Source: Planctomycetales bacterium
GTDB lineage: Bacteria; Planctomycetota; Planctomycetia; Pirellulales; Thermoguttaceae
DNA: 7,428 nucleotides
Direction of reading: 5' to 3'
Assembly: GCA_007127495.1 (NCBI GenBank)
Contig: SKZG01000141.1
Span: 1 to 7,428, forward strand
The notes under the pieces were generated by a model. It saw only the letters and a list, made by a program, of their open reading frames with translations. It was not told the origin of the DNA and made no database searches. Made by a program: the position numbers and the translations under genes. This document shows, piece after piece, positions 6,156 to 7,428 of the stretch; positions within the stretch are counted from its first letter, which is position 1; every line of letters begins with the position of its first letter.

Positions 6156-6184
6156 TTGATCGGGCTTGCCGGCCCGGTTATGCT
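6156..6184 (+). promoter_or_regulatory. Sigma-70-type promoter for the small protein/EboB-like pair
   Basis: TTGATC (6156-6161, 4/6 to TTGACA) and TATGCT (6179-6184, 4/6 to TATAAT) stand exactly 17 bases apart. Transcription would begin near 6191, about 20 bases before the ATG at 6212. The same -10 box with the same spacing recurs at the right end of the window, which supports it as a real promoter type of this genome. Confidence 0.55.
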
Positions 6185-6211
6185 ATTCAGAAGCGTCTTT
6201 TTCGTTTCCGG

Positions 6212-6559
6212 ATGTCACGCCGCCCCACGAGGGTTGCCGGCGCAAGGTCTGCCTCGGAAATCGAATACCCGCTGGACGTAGAAGCCCTCATTGACCTTTA
6301 CGGTGAAACCATGTCCCCTGATGCCCTCGAAGTGCTGGACCGCGAATGGTTGACGGTTCGGGCACGCTTGCTGGAAGTGGCCGCCGCCCTGGACCGGATA
6401 TACCGGGCCGAAGGCTCGGTGGCCGAGGATCCAAGAATGGAGCAAATCCAGGAAAGCCTCACGCTGTTAGCCAACCCGTGCGACAACCGCGCCGCGCAAC
6501 TGCAAATGGCGTTTTCGCTTCCCTACGACCCCAAGTGGCGAGAAAGGTACGGTGTGTGA
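6212..6559 (+). CDS. Small protein of unknown function (115 aa) coupled to an EboB-like hydrolase
   Basis: I do not recognise the family. The protein starts with a basic, probably flexible segment (MSRRPTRVAGARS), then an acidic, mostly helical region (about 19-70: YPLDVEALIDLYGETMSPDAL, then a helix with REWLTVRARLLEVAAALDRIYRAE). It ends with a motif-like tail, DNRAAQLQMAFSLPYDPKWRERYGV in outline, rich in aromatic and charged residues, of which SLPYDPKWRERYGV (102-115) looks conserved in style. There is no signal peptide, membrane segment or metal motif; two Cys-containing spots are absent except Cys91 (NPCDNRA). It is not like EboA as I know it, which is longer. The ATG at 6212 lies about 20 bases after a predicted transcription start and has no clear Shine-Dalgarno sequence; the ATG at 6311 is an alternative. 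The stop is 3 bases before the next start, so the two are almost certainly cotranslated. Its composition matches its neighbours, supporting a real gene. Confidence 0.7.
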   Translation: MSRRPTRVAGARSASEIEYPLDVEALIDLYGETMSPDALEVLDREWLTVRARLLEVAAALDRIYRAEGSVAEDPRMEQIQESLTLLANPCDNRAAQLQMAFSLPYDPKWRERYGV

Positions 6560-6562
6560 CCC

Positions 6563-7366
6563 ATGGATTTCATCGACCCTCACATCCACATGGCGGCGCG
6601 GTCGACCGACGACTTTCATCGTATGGCTCAAGCCGGGTGTGTGGCCGTGGCCGAGCCGGCGTTTTGGATGGGTTACGACCGCAGCGGGACGAACAGCTTT
6701 TACGACTACTTCCGCCAGCTTACCGAATGGGAGCCGAAGCGCGCGGCGCAGTACGGCATCCGGCATCACGCTTGGATGGGGCTGAACGCCAAAGAGGCTG
6801 ACGACGTCGGCTTCGCCCGCGAGGTCCTCGCCGTCCTGCCCGAGTTCCTCGACCGCTCCACGGTCCTGGGAGTTGGCGAGATCGGGCTGAACAAGAACAC
6901 CCGCGGCGAGGTCGAGTCGCTACTGATGCTGGTGGACCTAGCCCTCAGCCGCGGCGAACTGATGTTGTTCCATACGCCCCACCTCGCCGACAAGTACCAG
7001 GGCACACGCATGATCCTCGACATCCTGCGCGCCGACCGTCGCGTCGAGCCCGGGCGGGCATGCATCGACCATTGTGAAGAGCACACAGTGCGGCTGGCCC
7101 TGGAGGAAGGCTATTGGGCAGGCATCACGCTCTACCCGACCACCAAGGCCACGCCCGATCGAGCAGTGGATATGGTTGAACGGTACGGACCGGACCGCAT
7201 CCTAGTGAACAGCTCGGCTGACTGGGGGACTAGTGACCCCCTGGCCGTCTCCGAGTTCATGGCCGCCATGCGCCGCCGCGGTCACGCTCCGGCCACGATC
7301 CGCCAAGTGGTGTACGACAATCCGATTGCATTCTGCGGCCAAAGCAGGAATTGGAGTATTGTGTAG
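6563..7366 (+). CDS. TatD-family metal-dependent hydrolase, EboB-like
   Basis: The protein of 267 aa is a TIM-barrel metallohydrolase. Metal ligands expected of the TatD superfamily are visible in order: His7 and His9 in IDPHIHM, Glu106 in GVGEIGLN, His137 or His140 in FHTPH, His170 in IDHCEEHTV and Asp220 in NSSADWG. The motifs EPAFWMGYDR (31-40), FYDYF (46-50), GIRHHAWMGLNAKEA (65-79) and YDNPIAFCGQS (251-261) fit the COG1099-type branch that includes EboB. EboB belongs to the ebo/edb cluster, linked in cyanobacteria to export or processing of scytonemin-type metabolites, alongside a UbiA prenyltransferase and a dehydroquinate-synthase-like protein. None of those partners is in the window, so the protein may be a stand-alone relative. 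The ATG at 6563 follows the upstream stop by 3 bases; its only ribosome site is AAAGG about 15 bases before, inside the upstream gene. The reaction and substrate are unknown. Confidence 0.85.
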   Translation: MDFIDPHIHMAARSTDDFHRMAQAGCVAVAEPAFWMGYDRSGTNSFYDYFRQLTEWEPKRAAQYGIRHHAWMGLNAKEADDVGFAREVLAVLPEFLDRSTVLGVGEIGLNKNTRGEVESLLMLVDLALSRGELMLFHTPHLADKYQGTRMILDILRADRRVEPGRACIDHCEEHTVRLALEEGYWAGITLYPTTKATPDRAVDMVERYGPDRILVNSSADWGTSDPLAVSEFMAAMRRRGHAPATIRQVVYDNPIAFCGQSRNWSIV

Positions 7367-7396
7367 GGGTTTTTTTCGGTTCGGCATGCTCCCCCC

Positions 7397-7425
7397 TTGC
7401 GTTGCGAGTTGGGGCGTGTTATGCT
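7397..7425 (+). promoter_or_regulatory. Probable promoter at the right edge
   Basis: TTGCGT (7397-7402) and TATGCT (7420-7425) are separated by 17 bases. The -10 box and spacer equal those of the promoter at 6156-6184, including the preceding GT of GTTATGCT. It would start a transcript just past the window end, so its gene cannot be seen. Confidence 0.4.
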
Positions 7426-7428
7426 GAT

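Larger units (their letters stand above)
6009..6211. other. Intergenic region between the oxidoreductase and the small-protein/EboB-like pair
   Basis: About 200 bases hold no convincing gene. From left to right: a weak hairpin (GGCTC at 6015-6019 with GAGCC at 6036-6040, followed by GCTTTC) that might end the envelope operon; a hairpin GCACAC-GCC-GTGTGC at 6056-6070; a 7-bp hairpin AACCGGT-CTTGC-ACCGGTT at 6131-6149; and a promoter at 6156-6184. The word CGTTTCCGG occurs twice, at 6023-6031 and just before the next start codon at 6203-6211. An ATG at 6110 opens the same frame as the next gene, but its first 34 codons run through these hairpins and the promoter, so I do not take it as the start. 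Confidence 0.5.

Noticed and set aside
7340..7395. Terminator after the EboB-like gene (T7 run at 7370-7376)
   Set aside because: The T-run is preceded only by GTAGGGG and an imperfect, interrupted stem around 7320-7362; GGGG before and CCCCCC after the T-run could pair but would put the T-run in the loop. Not good enough to call.

Overview
The window is GC-rich with densely packed genes and most resembles a planctomycete chromosome (Pirellulales-like). This rests on the gene order ompH/skp - lpxC - lpxA - Gfo/Idh/MocA oxidoreductase and on the style of the ComEC and LpxC proteins. It is my recognition of family and gene order, not a database result. I see no insertion sequence, phage gene, CRISPR array, tRNA or rRNA.

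Left part, minus strand (1-1993): a transcription unit reading leftwards. It starts with a 25-codon leader peptide whose residues 8-14 read HFFGFYF. An intrinsic terminator hairpin follows, then aroF (DAHP synthase, first step of the shikimate pathway), then the first 246 codons of comEC (competence DNA channel), which runs off the left edge. Leader peptide, terminator and a competing antiterminator pairing together form what looks like a complete phenylalanine/tyrosine attenuator. I consider this the most interesting element of the window.

Middle (1994-2396): a divergent intergenic region of about 400 bases that should hold the promoters of the leader-aroF unit (leftward) and of the envelope operon (rightward).

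Centre, plus strand (2397-6008): an envelope operon. It encodes an OmpH/Skp-like periplasmic chaperone with a signal peptide, LpxC and LpxA (early lipid A synthesis, with catalytic residues intact), and an NAD(P)-dependent Gfo/Idh/MocA oxidoreductase. An oxidoreductase next to lpxA recalls GnnA, which oxidises UDP-GlcNAc at C3 for amide-linked lipid A, but no GnnB aminotransferase lies in the window. A 28-bp near-perfect palindrome separates ompH from lpxC.

Right part (6009-7428): a 200-base intergenic stretch with hairpins and a convincing promoter. It is followed by an unrecognised small protein of 115 aa and, 3 bases after its stop, a TatD-type metallohydrolase resembling EboB. A second promoter with the same -10 box (TATGCT) and 17-base spacer lies at the right edge and presumably drives a gene outside the window.
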